Shown here piece after piece: positions 1-5,619 of a stretch of 6,672 bases of DNA. The notes below the pieces were generated by a model. The model was not told the DNA's origin. It searched no databases and saw only the letters and a program-made list of their open reading frames with translations. The translations under genes were made by a program, and so were the position numbers. The stretch's first letter is position 1. Each line of letters opens with the position of its first letter. Source of the DNA: Clostridia bacterium (GTDB lineage Bacteria > Bacillota_E > RBS10-35 > JAJYVN01); NCBI GenBank assembly GCA_027335515.1, contig DAHWHT010000211.1, positions 1-6,672 of the forward strand, written 5' to 3'.

Positions 1-757
1 GGCCCTGCCCCATGCAACCACTGCCGACGTTGTTGCAGGCGCCGTCACCCGCGGGCAGGAGCAGGGACGCTCCGTCCAGAGCCGGCCAGCGCCCGCCCGA
101 CCGCACCTTCAGACGGGATTCCGACAGGTCGGCCACCGCCGGAAGGCTGGCCGGCGCAACGCCCGCCGAGGCACAGACCTCAGCGTCCCAGACGCCGCGA
201 CGCTGATCGTACAGGCCGGAACCGGAGGCCAGCGAAACACTGGCGACCAGTTCCCCGCCGAGGCGAAAGACGAGGTATTCACCAAACGACACCCAGTGTG
301 TCGCCGCCTGCCACCAATCCGGCCGGTTGCGCCGGACCCAGCGCAGTTTGGCTGGAGGGTAACTGGGGTGGAACCGACAGCCGGTGCGCGCCCGCACCGC
401 CTCCGCGTCCAGTTCTCGGGCCAGCGATTCGGCCTGCGCGGCACTGCGGGTGTCCGCCCACACCAGGACCGGGGTGCAGGGATGCAGGGACGCATCCAGG
501 CCCATCAGGCTATGCCAGAAACAGGAGATACCCACCGCGGCGACCGCGCCGGGACTGGCGGCCAAGCAGTGGTCGACGGCGCCGGCGAGCCGTTCGTAGA
601 GCGCATCCGCGTCGGTCTCCACGCCGCCGTCCGAAAGGTAGGAGACCTGATGGGCGATGCGGATCGCACTGCCGGGGATGAGCGTGCCATCCGCCCCATA
701 CCGCGAGGCGCGCACCGACGAGGTTCCGACATCCAGGGCCAGCACATGGTTGCTCAC
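1..757 (-). CDS. gntK: FGGY-family carbohydrate kinase, probable gluconokinase (N-terminal half, runs off the left edge)
   Basis: The 252 visible codons are the N-terminal sugar-binding half of an FGGY kinase, a family of about 500 residues; the C-terminal ATPase half lies beyond the window. Seen: the phosphate-binding motif LDVGTSSVR (residues 8-16), HSLMGLD (82-88), WADTRS (100-105) and GDGACNNVGSG (237-247), whose Asp238 fits the catalytic base. The HSL..D and WAD.R motifs and the middle section resemble Bacillus GntK more than xylulokinase, so ATP-dependent phosphorylation of gluconate to 6-phosphogluconate in the cytoplasm is the best call; another aldonate or pentulose is possible. The start is uncertain. 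GTG at 757 places the motif 8 residues in, as is usual for the family, but has no clear Shine-Dalgarno. An in-frame ATG at 805, with AAGGCGG about 8 bases upstream, would add 16 residues. zwf upstream on the same strand fits a pentose-phosphate role. Confidence 0.85.
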   Translation of the reverse strand, partial: MSNHVLALDVGTSSVRASRYGADGTLIPGSAIRIAHQVSYLSDGGVETDADALYERLAGAVDHCLAASPGAVAAVGISCFWHSLMGLDASLHPCTPVLVWADTRSAAQAESLARELDAEAVRARTGCRFHPSYPPAKLRWVRRNRPDWWQAATHWVSFGEYLVFRLGGELVASVSLASGSGLYDQRRGVWDAEVCASAGVAPASLPAVADLSESRLKVRSGGRWPALDGASLLLPAGDGACNNVGSGCMGQG

Positions 758-1256
758 CCTGCCAATGTTGCACAGCGACGGGCGCACCGCAAGCGCGCGG
801 GCCATGCGGCGTGCCGCCTTTGGTCCTTCGCCGTCGGACGCGCGTCCGAAATGGGCAGCCACGACGGCCGAACGGCCGGCGGACAGCGACGGCCGCCGTC
901 TGCGCGGGGGCCGTCACGGCCAGGCGACCATCCGTTCCCACGCGCAGCCCCACCGCAGTCGTCCCTGGGCGAAAACCGACCGCAGCGCGACGGCGCCCAA
1001 ACCGACGCCGTGTTTGGGCCGGGGGTGCTCCGCGGCCCGGCCGGCGCGCAACGCCGCGGCACCCCTTGGCACGCCGCGGGCGGCGGGGGTCGGTGGCCAA
1101 CCGCGCGCCTGCGCCGGGGAACGGCACGCCGCCGAACCCGCGGCCACCAGGAAGGGACGCCCGCCGGCTGCGGCCTGCCGCCGGCCCGCGGTGGGCGCAT
1201 GGACCGGCGCCGCCTCCGGGCAGAAAAACCCCGTCCCAACGCCGCCGCGGCCCCAG
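758..1256. other. Gene-poor GC-rich stretch between the SH3-domain gene and the gluconokinase
   Basis: About 500 bases with long open frames on both strands but no product I recognise. The open frames translate to Arg/Pro/Gly/Ala-rich sequence, as expected by chance at this GC content. On the minus strand the kinase reading frame stays open upstream to a TGA at 914-916, and the same frame is open again from there back to about 1256. A second minus frame near 930-990 gives a protein-like run (GTTAVGLRVGTDGRLAVTAP). This could be a gene broken by frameshifts or simply noise. No ribosome binding site, terminator with a T-run, or promoter is convincing. The interval may hold the leader of the kinase gene. 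Confidence 0.3.
865..900. repeat. Two adjacent inverted repeats upstream of the gluconokinase
   Basis: CGGCCG-AA-CGGCCG at 865-878 is a 14-base near-perfect palindrome. GACGG-CCG-CCGTC at 888-900 is a 5-bp stem with a 3-base loop. They lie 60-145 bases upstream of the two candidate kinase starts and could be operator half-sites or leader hairpins. In DNA this GC-rich such short palindromes also arise by chance, so function is not established. Confidence 0.25.
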
Positions 1257-1667
1257 CTACCGCTGCCAACCCGTGTCGCGCCCGCCCGCCTCGGTGCGCA
1301 CGTAATCGCGAAAGACGTAGCCCCGCACGCCCCCGGGCACCTGGACCTGCGCCCAGTACCCGTTCCACTCCATGACTAAGACCGGCGTACCGGCCCGCAG
1401 TTCCCCCCGCTGGGGATGGCCGCCGCCCGGCCCCTCGCGCAGTTTGACCGCATCCGAACTGATGCTGCCAACGCCCACGAACTGCGGCGGCAGGTCCTCA
1501 CACAGCAACTGCAGGTAGCTGACCTGGGCCGCCTGCGCGTCCTGCACCGCCGCCGACAAGGCCTGCTCCGCGCGGGTGACCGCCGCGCCGCGGAGGTCCT
1601 TGTAGCCCTGGACCAAGGGTCCTTCGGACGACAAAAGGGACTTCGCCACGTCCTGGATCGCGGCCAT
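1257..1667 (-). CDS. Small cytoplasmic protein with a C-terminal bacterial SH3 domain
   Basis: 136 residues. Residues 1-60 are predicted helical and Ala/Gln/Leu-rich with no signal peptide or membrane segment. Residues ~65-124 form an SH3b-like domain: VKLREGPG (74-81), RAGTPVLVMEWNGYWAQVQV (91-110), then GVRGYVFRDYV (113-123), the usual strand-turn-strand pattern with the G-Y-V end. Such domains generally bind peptides or cell-wall glycans; here the lack of an export signal argues for an intracellular partner, perhaps through the helical part. The start is well supported by GGGAGGT six bases before the ATG. It lies 130 bases downstream of zwf on the same strand and may be co-transcribed. The partner and function are unknown; the domain call is much firmer than any role. 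Confidence 0.8.
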   Translation of the reverse strand: MAAIQDVAKSLLSSEGPLVQGYKDLRGAAVTRAEQALSAAVQDAQAAQVSYLQLLCEDLPPQFVGVGSISSDAVKLREGPGGGHPQRGELRAGTPVLVMEWNGYWAQVQVPGGVRGYVFRDYVRTEAGGRDTGWQR

Positions 1668-1673
1668 CGCGCG

Positions 1674-1680
1674 ACCTCCC
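1674..1680 (-). promoter_or_regulatory. Strong Shine-Dalgarno of the SH3-domain gene
   Basis: The minus strand reads GGGAGGT, followed after CGCGCG by the ATG at 1667. This is one of the best ribosome binding sites in the window and fixes the start of the SH3-domain gene. It suggests that the gene is translated independently of zwf. Confidence 0.7.
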
Positions 1681-1689
1681 CCCGGCCCC

Positions 1690-1704
1690 GGCCGGACGCC
1701 GGCC
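1690..1704. repeat. Short inverted repeat just upstream of the SH3-gene ribosome binding site
   Basis: GGCCGG-ACG-CCGGCC on the plus strand, a perfect 6-bp stem with a 3-base loop, ends about 10 bases upstream of the Shine-Dalgarno of the SH3-domain gene and lies in the zwf-SH3 gap. As an RNA hairpin it could separate the two cistrons or affect translation. There is no T-run, so it is not a classical intrinsic terminator. Confidence 0.25.
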
Positions 1705-1797
1705 CGAGCCGACCATCAACGGCGCCCGTCCGCAGCCGGAACGCCGCACGGCCGATGTATGCCGCACCACGCACGGCCATACCGACCCGTCTGCGCT

Positions 1798-3285
1798 TCA
1801 GGGCGCGCGCCAGGACCGGCCGTCCCGCGCCAGGAGATCGTCTGCCGCCTGCGGACCCCACGTACCGGCGGCATAGGCCTGCACGTCGGCGCCCGCCGTG
1901 CCGGCGGCCCAACCGGCGCGGATCGGATCCACCAGCCGCCAGGCCGCCTCGGTCTCGTCGGCGCGGGTAAAGAGCGTCGCATCCCCGCGCAGCGCGTCCA
2001 GGATCAGGCGTCCATAGGCATCCAACTCGGTCGCGCCAAAGTGACCGCCGTACGAAAAGTCCATCTCCACCGGAACCACCTCGATGTCCTGTCCCGGCCG
2101 CTTGGCGCCGAAACGCAGGAAGATACCTTCCTGCGGCTGGATGCGCAGCACCAGGACGTTGGCCTCAAGTTCAGCGGCGTCCGTCTCGGCAAACAGCAGT
2201 TGGGGCGGCCGCTGAAAGGTCACCGCGATCTCCGCCGCCCGCCGCGGCAGCCGCTTGCCGGTGCGCAGGTAGAACGGGACGCCGCCCCAACGCCAGTTGT
2301 CCACGTGCAGGCGCATCGCCACATACGTCTCCGTCCGCGAGTCGGCGGCCACCGCGCGTTCCGCCCGGTACGCCAGCGCCGCCGCGCCCTCGGCCGTTCC
2401 CGCCGCATACTGGCCGCGGACCACGCTGGACGCCACCGCCGCGGGACCCATCGGATGGATCGAGCGCAGAACATCGACCTTGCGGTCGCGCACCGCGTCG
2501 GCGCGGAAGGTGATCGGCGGCTCCATGGCCACCAGGGACAGCAGCTGCAGCAGATGGTTTTGCACCATATCCCGCAACGCCCCGGCCTTCTCGTAGTATC
2601 CGCCCCGCTCCTCCACCCCCAGCGACTCGGACACGGTCACCTGCACATTGTCGACAAACTGCCGGTTCCAGACGGGCTCAAACAGTCCGTTGGCAAAGCG
2701 GAAGACCAGGATGTTCTGGACGGTCTCCTTGCCCAGGTAATGGTCGATCCGATAGATCTGCGTCTCCTGGAAGGCCAGGTGCAGGCGGCGGTTGAGGGCC
2801 ACGGCCGACGCCAGATCGGAGCCGAAGGGCTTTTCCACAATGATCCGCGTCCAGTGGTCGGCGTCGATCGGCCGGCAGAGGCTGGCGCGCCGCAGGCGAT
2901 CGGTGATCGGCCCGTAGAACGACGGCGCCGTCGCCAGATAGTAGAGCCGGTTGCCGGGCTGGTCCGCCGCGCCCAAGCGCGCGGCCACCGCCTCATAACC
3001 GGCTGCCGCATCGAAATCCGCCTGCAGATAGTCGACGCCATCTAAGAACGCCGAGCGCGCCGCCTCGTCCCCCGAGCCGGCCAGCGCCTCGGCCACCACG
3101 CCACGAAAGTCCGACGGGGTATGGGCCTCGTGGGCCACCCCCAGCACCCGCAGCCCGTTGGGGCGCAGGTGGTGGCGCGCCAGCCCGAACAACGCCGGAA
3201 ACAGCTTGCGCCGGGCCAAATCCCCGGTGGCGCCAAACAGCACCATCGTCACCGCGTCCGGATGCCCCGTGGCCATCTGCGCCAT
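1798..3285 (-). CDS. zwf: Glucose-6-phosphate dehydrogenase
   Basis: Full-length at 495 residues, the normal size for the family. It oxidises glucose 6-phosphate to 6-phosphogluconolactone with NAD(P)+, the first step of the oxidative pentose-phosphate pathway, in the cytoplasm. Seen: the Rossmann dinucleotide motif [10 protein letters not shown] (18-27), IIVEKPFG (148-155), the active-site signature RIDHYLGKE (179-187), and DMVQNH (239-244), whose His244 matches the catalytic histidine of the family. The C-terminal substrate/dimer domain is intact, with [17 protein letters not shown] and later VPVEMDF. The ATG at 3285 is the first start after an in-frame TGA; ATG at 3276 is an alternative. 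Neither has a clear Shine-Dalgarno, and a 9-bp inverted repeat occupies the leader. The upstream gene ends 82 bases away on the same strand. Cofactor preference cannot be told by eye. Confidence 0.97.
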   Translation of the reverse strand: MAQMATGHPDAVTMVLFGATGDLARRKLFPALFGLARHHLRPNGLRVLGVAHEAHTPSDFRGVVAEALAGSGDEAARSAFLDGVDYLQADFDAAAGYEAVAARLGAADQPGNRLYYLATAPSFYGPITDRLRRASLCRPIDADHWTRIIVEKPFGSDLASAVALNRRLHLAFQETQIYRIDHYLGKETVQNILVFRFANGLFEPVWNRQFVDNVQVTVSESLGVEERGGYYEKAGALRDMVQNHLLQLLSLVAMEPPITFRADAVRDRKVDVLRSIHPMGPAAVASSVVRGQYAAGTAEGAAALAYRAERAVAADSRTETYVAMRLHVDNWRWGGVPFYLRTGKRLPRRAAEIAVTFQRPPQLLFAETDAAELEANVLVLRIQPQEGIFLRFGAKRPGQDIEVVPVEMDFSYGGHFGATELDAYGRLILDALRGDATLFTRADETEAAWRLVDPIRAGWAAGTAGADVQAYAAGTWGPQAADDLLARDGRSWRAP

Positions 3286-3297
3286 CCCGGCACGACC

Positions 3298-3329
3298 GGC
3301 CCGCGGACGCGGTCCGATCGCCGCGGGCC
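3298..3329. repeat. 9-bp inverted repeat in the zwf leader
   Basis: The arms GGCCCGCGG (3298-3306) and CCGCGGGCC (3321-3329) are perfect reverse complements separated by 14 bases. The repeat ends 12 bases upstream of the zwf ATG, where a ribosome binding site would normally sit. In RNA it would form a very stable hairpin; in DNA it could be a dimeric repressor site. A competing 5-bp hairpin, CGGAC-CGC-GTCCG on the minus strand, overlaps the spacer and the start-proximal arm. No T-run follows, so a simple intrinsic terminator is unlikely. It may regulate zwf, but this is inferred from position alone. Confidence 0.45.
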
Positions 3330-3367
3330 CCCCCTTCGTGCATCGTTTGGTCGCTCACCGCCGGATT

Positions 3368-3967
3368 TCAGACCTCGACCGCACCGGCCGCGCGGCGGGC
3401 CAGTTCGCCAAGGCGCCGGGCGGCCTCGGCGCCGAGCCCCTCGTCCACCGCGACGCGGCCGTCCGTCCCGACCCCGTAGGCCAGGGGGCCGTGCAGGAGC
3501 AGCGAGGGGCGCCCGGACGCCGCGCGCGTCTCCAGACGCACGGCACCGGTGCGGTCCTTGAGCAGCCCCTGCACATAGGAGACCGCCGGCTCCTCCGGCC
3601 GGGCCCGACCGGTCCGGATCGTCAGCAGGGCCCGCCCGCCCGGGTCTCGCACGTCCAGGCCGTCGGGACCAGCCGTCACCGCGCACCCCTTCGGATTGAA
3701 GGTGGGACGGTTGAAATCCAGGGTCAGCAGCCGGCGGCCGAACGGATCGAGCAGGTTGCCGCAGACCAGCGGCTGACCGGCGCCCTCGCCGACGGACGGC
3801 GGCTCAAGGGCCGCAAGCCACAGATCGTCCTCTGCCCCAATGGGGCCGAGTGCAAAGGCGTTCACAAGGCCGCCGGCAAGCTCGTAGTTGTGGTACGGCG
3901 ACGGCCGCGCCTTGGCAAAGGGCACCTTGAGGTCGAACAGCAAGGGCGTGTTCGGGTTGAACAACAT
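3368..3967 (-). CDS. Uncharacterised 199-residue soluble protein with three similar beta-hairpin-like segments
   Basis: I do not recognise the family. No signal peptide or membrane segment is visible; the start MLFNPNTPLLFDLKVPF is moderately hydrophobic and Pro/Asn-rich. Three segments share a pattern of hydrophobic-Asp-x-x-Gly-Arg/Ala-x-Leu: NLLDPFGRRLLTLD (71-84), DVRDPGGRALLTIR (105-118) and LLKDRTGAVRLETR (135-148). A fourth, weaker one is YGVGTDGRVAVDEG (164-177). This suggests a repetitive beta-sheet fold. The C-terminus (178-199) is an Ala/Arg-rich helix. ATG at 3967 was chosen because AAGGAGG lies upstream (3980-3986), at a long 12-base spacing, and because the frame further upstream looks non-coding. 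It ends 82 bases before zwf and could share its transcript. The coding call rests on protein-like composition and the ribosome binding site; the function is unknown. Confidence 0.7.
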   Translation of the reverse strand: MLFNPNTPLLFDLKVPFAKARPSPYHNYELAGGLVNAFALGPIGAEDDLWLAALEPPSVGEGAGQPLVCGNLLDPFGRRLLTLDFNRPTFNPKGCAVTAGPDGLDVRDPGGRALLTIRTGRARPEEPAVSYVQGLLKDRTGAVRLETRAASGRPSLLLHGPLAYGVGTDGRVAVDEGLGAEAARRLGELARRAAGAVEV

Positions 3968-3979
3968 GAGCCCGGTCGG

Positions 3980-3986
3980 CCTCCTT
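3980..3986 (-). promoter_or_regulatory. Shine-Dalgarno deciding the start of the 199-residue protein
   Basis: The minus strand reads AAGGAGG, a near-consensus site, 12 bases before the ATG at 3967. The spacing is longer than the usual 5-9 bases, but no other start codon in this frame lies closer, so it supports 3967 rather than the far upstream ATG at 4402. Confidence 0.5.
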
Positions 3987-4026
3987 GTGGTCCGGGATGA
4001 TCGCCTGGCCGGTGGGCGAGGGCGCG

Positions 4027-4044
4027 CCCCGCCCGCAGGCGGGG
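4027..4044. repeat. 7-bp GC hairpin with a 4-base loop
   Basis: CCCCGCC-CGCA-GGCGGGG on the plus strand is a perfect 7-bp stem, 60 bases upstream of the ATG at 3967. On the minus strand it follows GGGAA and is not followed by a T-run; on the plus strand it is followed by the pyrimidine-rich TTCCCTTTCC. It may be a leader hairpin for the downstream gene or a weak terminator. It also resembles the CCCCGCC/GGCGGGG hairpins seen at the right ends of some IS200/IS605 elements. Confidence 0.4.
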
Positions 4045-4352
4045 TTCCCTTTCCGCCGACCGCGGCGCCATTCCTGCCGGCCGTGCGGTTCAGCCAGGGA
4101 GACATCCCGCCACCGGAGGGCGGCCGGCACGCCGGCTGGGCGGCCCCCGCATCCACCCCGCGCACGGCGAGGCGGTGTGGGGGAACGCCCGGCCGGGGGA
4201 TGGGTCGCGCCGTCCGGCGCCGACCGGATCCAGGAGACGCAGCGGATGCATGAGCCGGGACCGGTTGCCGACCGTGGTGCTCCACTGCCCCACATCCGGC
4301 CGCGATGCAGGTTGGGTATGCAACGCCGCGCCGGCATCGCGTCCCATCGCCC

Positions 4353-4379
4353 GCGCACCACCGGGTAACGGTGCCGCGC
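4353..4379 (-). terminator. Possible hairpin terminator after the membrane-anchored protein gene
   Basis: Nine bases past the stop codon at 4389, an imperfect hairpin can form: GCGC pairs with GCGC (4353-4356 with 4376-4379), then a 2x2 internal loop, then CACCG pairs with CGGTG (4359-4363 with 4369-4373) around a 5-base loop. Its position suits transcription termination or 3'-end protection. There is no T-run, so it is not a standard intrinsic terminator. Confidence 0.25.
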
Positions 4380-4388
4380 CGCTCCAAC

Positions 4389-4997
4389 CTAACAACCTGC
4401 AAGCAGGGCGGCCGCAGACTGGTCTCTTGAAGCCACGGCCATCGGAGTCGGATGGCCCGGATGTGCGGGATACACTGCGGCGACCCGCCAGCCCCGTTTG
4501 GTGGGTACCGTAACGTAGTCCCGATTCACCACCGAGGTCACCGGCCCCATCCGGCGGCATGAAGTCCCGTACGGCACGCTGTAGAGCAGGATGGCCGTCA
4601 GCGACACCTTCACCAGCACCGCATGCTTCGTGAATCGTTTGGCGGACCAGGACAGCGAGGTCGTCTCAATCCACGTCTGTTTCAAGTGCGCCTGTCCGTA
4701 CGGCGTCGGCCGCGTCAACCATGGGACGCCTTCACCGGAAACGAGGGCACGTTGATAGAGGCGGCGGCCAAGCACCGCCCCAAGACGCCCCCCCATCTCC
4801 AGTGCGTTTTCGGCGACCAGCGCCGGTGTCTGCGGCCGATTCCAGGCCGCCGCCGTCCGCCTTTCAAGGGACCAACGCAGGATCGGCCACTCTCGCGTCG
4901 GACAAACCAGCACGAAAAGCCACCAGCCACCACCGGCAAGCAGCAACAGGCCAAGTGCCCCTGCCGAAAGAAGGAGCGATAACCTCCGCCCCGTCAT
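4389..4997 (-). CDS. Uncharacterised membrane-anchored protein
   Basis: 202 residues. A short basic start (MTGRR) is followed by one hydrophobic segment (residues ~6-31, ending LFVLVC), so the protein is either anchored with its body outside or, less likely, exported. Cys32 is not in a convincing lipobox. The outer part has a helical Ala/Leu/Glu stretch (59-80) and a beta-like region LVKVSLTAILLYSVPYGTS (128-146). A well-ordered tail GPVTSVVNRDYVTVPTKRGW (151-170) reads like an adaptor or conjugation-type hypothetical protein, but I cannot name a family. ATG at 4997 was preferred over GTG at 5006 because GAGGGG lies exactly 8 bases upstream. Its codon use looks less GC-biased than zwf, with more AAG/AAA/ACG/ATT. 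It stands alone, with gaps of about 420 and 620 bases on either side. Confidence 0.7.
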   Translation of the reverse strand: MTGRRLSLLLSAGALGLLLLAGGGWWLFVLVCPTREWPILRWSLERRTAAAWNRPQTPALVAENALEMGGRLGAVLGRRLYQRALVSGEGVPWLTRPTPYGQAHLKQTWIETTSLSWSAKRFTKHAVLVKVSLTAILLYSVPYGTSCRRMGPVTSVVNRDYVTVPTKRGWRVAAVYPAHPGHPTPMAVASRDQSAAALLAGC

Positions 4998-5005
4998 GGC
5001 AGCCA

Positions 5006-5011
5006 CCCCTC
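5006..5011 (-). promoter_or_regulatory. Shine-Dalgarno of the membrane-anchored protein gene
   Basis: The minus strand reads GAGGGG followed by 8 bases and ATG at 4997. It overlaps the alternative GTG (5004-5006), so it selects the downstream ATG as the start. Confidence 0.5.
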
Positions 5012-5102
5012 GCGTGCACGCGGCGACCCGCCCAGCGATTCATGTGCGGCTGAAGGTGAGTCCCCCCAGGCCCCGCTGCACCGCTGCGCGCCCCGCACCG
5101 TC

Positions 5103-5522
5103 CGCAGGTCCCGAGCCAAATCGGGTCGGATCCGAACGCAAACCCACGCCGCGACCCGCGGGACGCGCCAGGGATGTGTGGGCGGAGGCATCGTGGATTC
5201 CGCGGAACCCGGCATGGTCCTCGTCGTGGGGAACCGGATGCGGATTCGAGGGCCTGTGAGGCGGCGCGGCAAACCGGCGCACCGGCGCCCGCACTCCTTT
5301 TGCTTCGCGCGATCGCGCCGGTTCCTGGAGTACCAGGCCCAGGAGGAGGACTGCGCGGTTTTGGGCAGTGACCCGCCGTACACCGCGCAGCGTTGCGCCC
5401 GTTGCGACGATACCGCGCGCGTCCACCGCGGTTCTCAGGGCAACGCCCCCAGACGCTCCCGCGGATTCCGGCCCCATGCGGACTGGAGCGGCGCTCGGAA
5501 CCGTGCCCGGAAGCACCTTGCC
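5103..5522 (+). pseudogene. tnpB: Decayed C-terminal part of an IS200/IS605-family TnpB (RNA-guided nuclease)
   Basis: One plus-strand frame reads through the familiar TnpB order: RRSRAKSGRIRTQTHA (5103-5150, the Arg/Lys-rich helix), GGGIVDSAEP (5181-5210), MRIRGPVRRR (5238-5267), HSFCFARSRRFLEYQAQEE (5292-5348), SDPPYTAQRCARC (5367-5405, first zinc CxxC) and FRPHADWSGARN (5466-5501, the final RuvC Asp motif, usually HADvNAARN). Damage is visible. Gly (GGG, 5229) sits where the RuvC glutamate of the vLEdL motif is expected. The second CxxC is gone, with Arg at 5451 and 5460 where Cys is expected. A frame slip is likely near 5160-5190, because the stretch GRARDVWAEAS there fits better in the neighbouring frame. 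The N-terminal two-thirds is absent. It lies opposite to all intact genes and has no start site. I know this family pattern well, but no search was run. Confidence 0.65.
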
Positions 5523-5619
5523 GGGATGGGTACATTCGGCCCTGCCCGCCACGACCGCACGCCCTGGCCGCAGGCGCCCGCGTCCAAGCGACGGTCTTCG
5601 CGGAACGCGGCCAGGCGGT
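5523..5619. other. Short intergenic stretch after the small membrane protein
   Basis: About 100 bases between the end of the recognisable TnpB remnant and the end of the two-helix protein gene. The plus-strand frame stays open and could be the variable C-terminal tail of the TnpB remnant. No right-end hairpin of an IS200/IS605 element and no terminator with a T-run is evident. Confidence 0.25.

Larger units (their letters stand above)
3968..4388. other. Gap of about 420 bases between two uncharacterised genes
   Basis: No intact gene is recognised. Open frames exist on both strands, but they are Arg/Pro/Gly-rich and lack family motifs. The stretch contains the ribosome binding site of the downstream gene, a 7-bp GC hairpin (4027-4044) and an imperfect hairpin (4353-4379). 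On the minus strand a few fragments loosely recall the C-terminal end of a TnpB (GCGAVEHHGRQ near 4300, GVDAGAA near 4150). Their spacing is about 20 residues too long and no frame is continuous, so this is only a suggestion. Confidence 0.3.

Noticed and set aside
1052..1080. Direct repeat ACGCCGCGG occurring twice
   Set aside because: It is nine bases of GC-rich sequence with no further copies or regular spacing; expected by chance and not a CRISPR or iteron array.
510..1127. Minus-strand open frame with the run AVGLRVGTDGRLAVTAP, considered as an M48/YgjP-like or duplicated kinase N-terminus
   Set aside because: Only one short run looks protein-like. It has no catalytic motif and the frame continues out of phase through the real kinase gene.
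1205..1256. GC-rich run followed by TTTTT (minus strand) after the SH3-domain gene, considered as an intrinsic terminator
   Set aside because: No stem can be formed directly before the T-run, since the complement of GACGGGG is missing.
296..1375. Long plus-strand open frame of about 359 codons
   Set aside because: It runs antisense to the clear gluconokinase and through the gap. Its translation is Arg/Gly/Pro-rich with no family motif; it is a GC-bias shadow.
1759..3045. Plus-strand open frame of about 428 codons
   Set aside because: It is entirely antisense to zwf, whose signature motifs are unmistakable. The plus product is a mirror of zwf codon bias.
3968..4402. N-terminal extension of the 199-residue protein to ATG at 4402
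   Set aside because: The extension overlaps the end of the upstream gene, is low-complexity Arg/Pro/Gly, and a Shine-Dalgarno lies just before the inner ATG at 3967.
5240..5300. T-loop-like CCTCGAATCC on the minus strand, considered as a tRNA
   Set aside because: No acceptor, D-arm or anticodon stem pairs around it; the bases belong to the TnpB remnant.
5040..5552. Minus-strand open frame ending just before the membrane-anchored protein gene
   Set aside because: Third-position bias is weaker than in the opposite frame, composition is His/Arg/Pro/Gly-rich, no ribosome site precedes it, and the TnpB remnant explains the region better.
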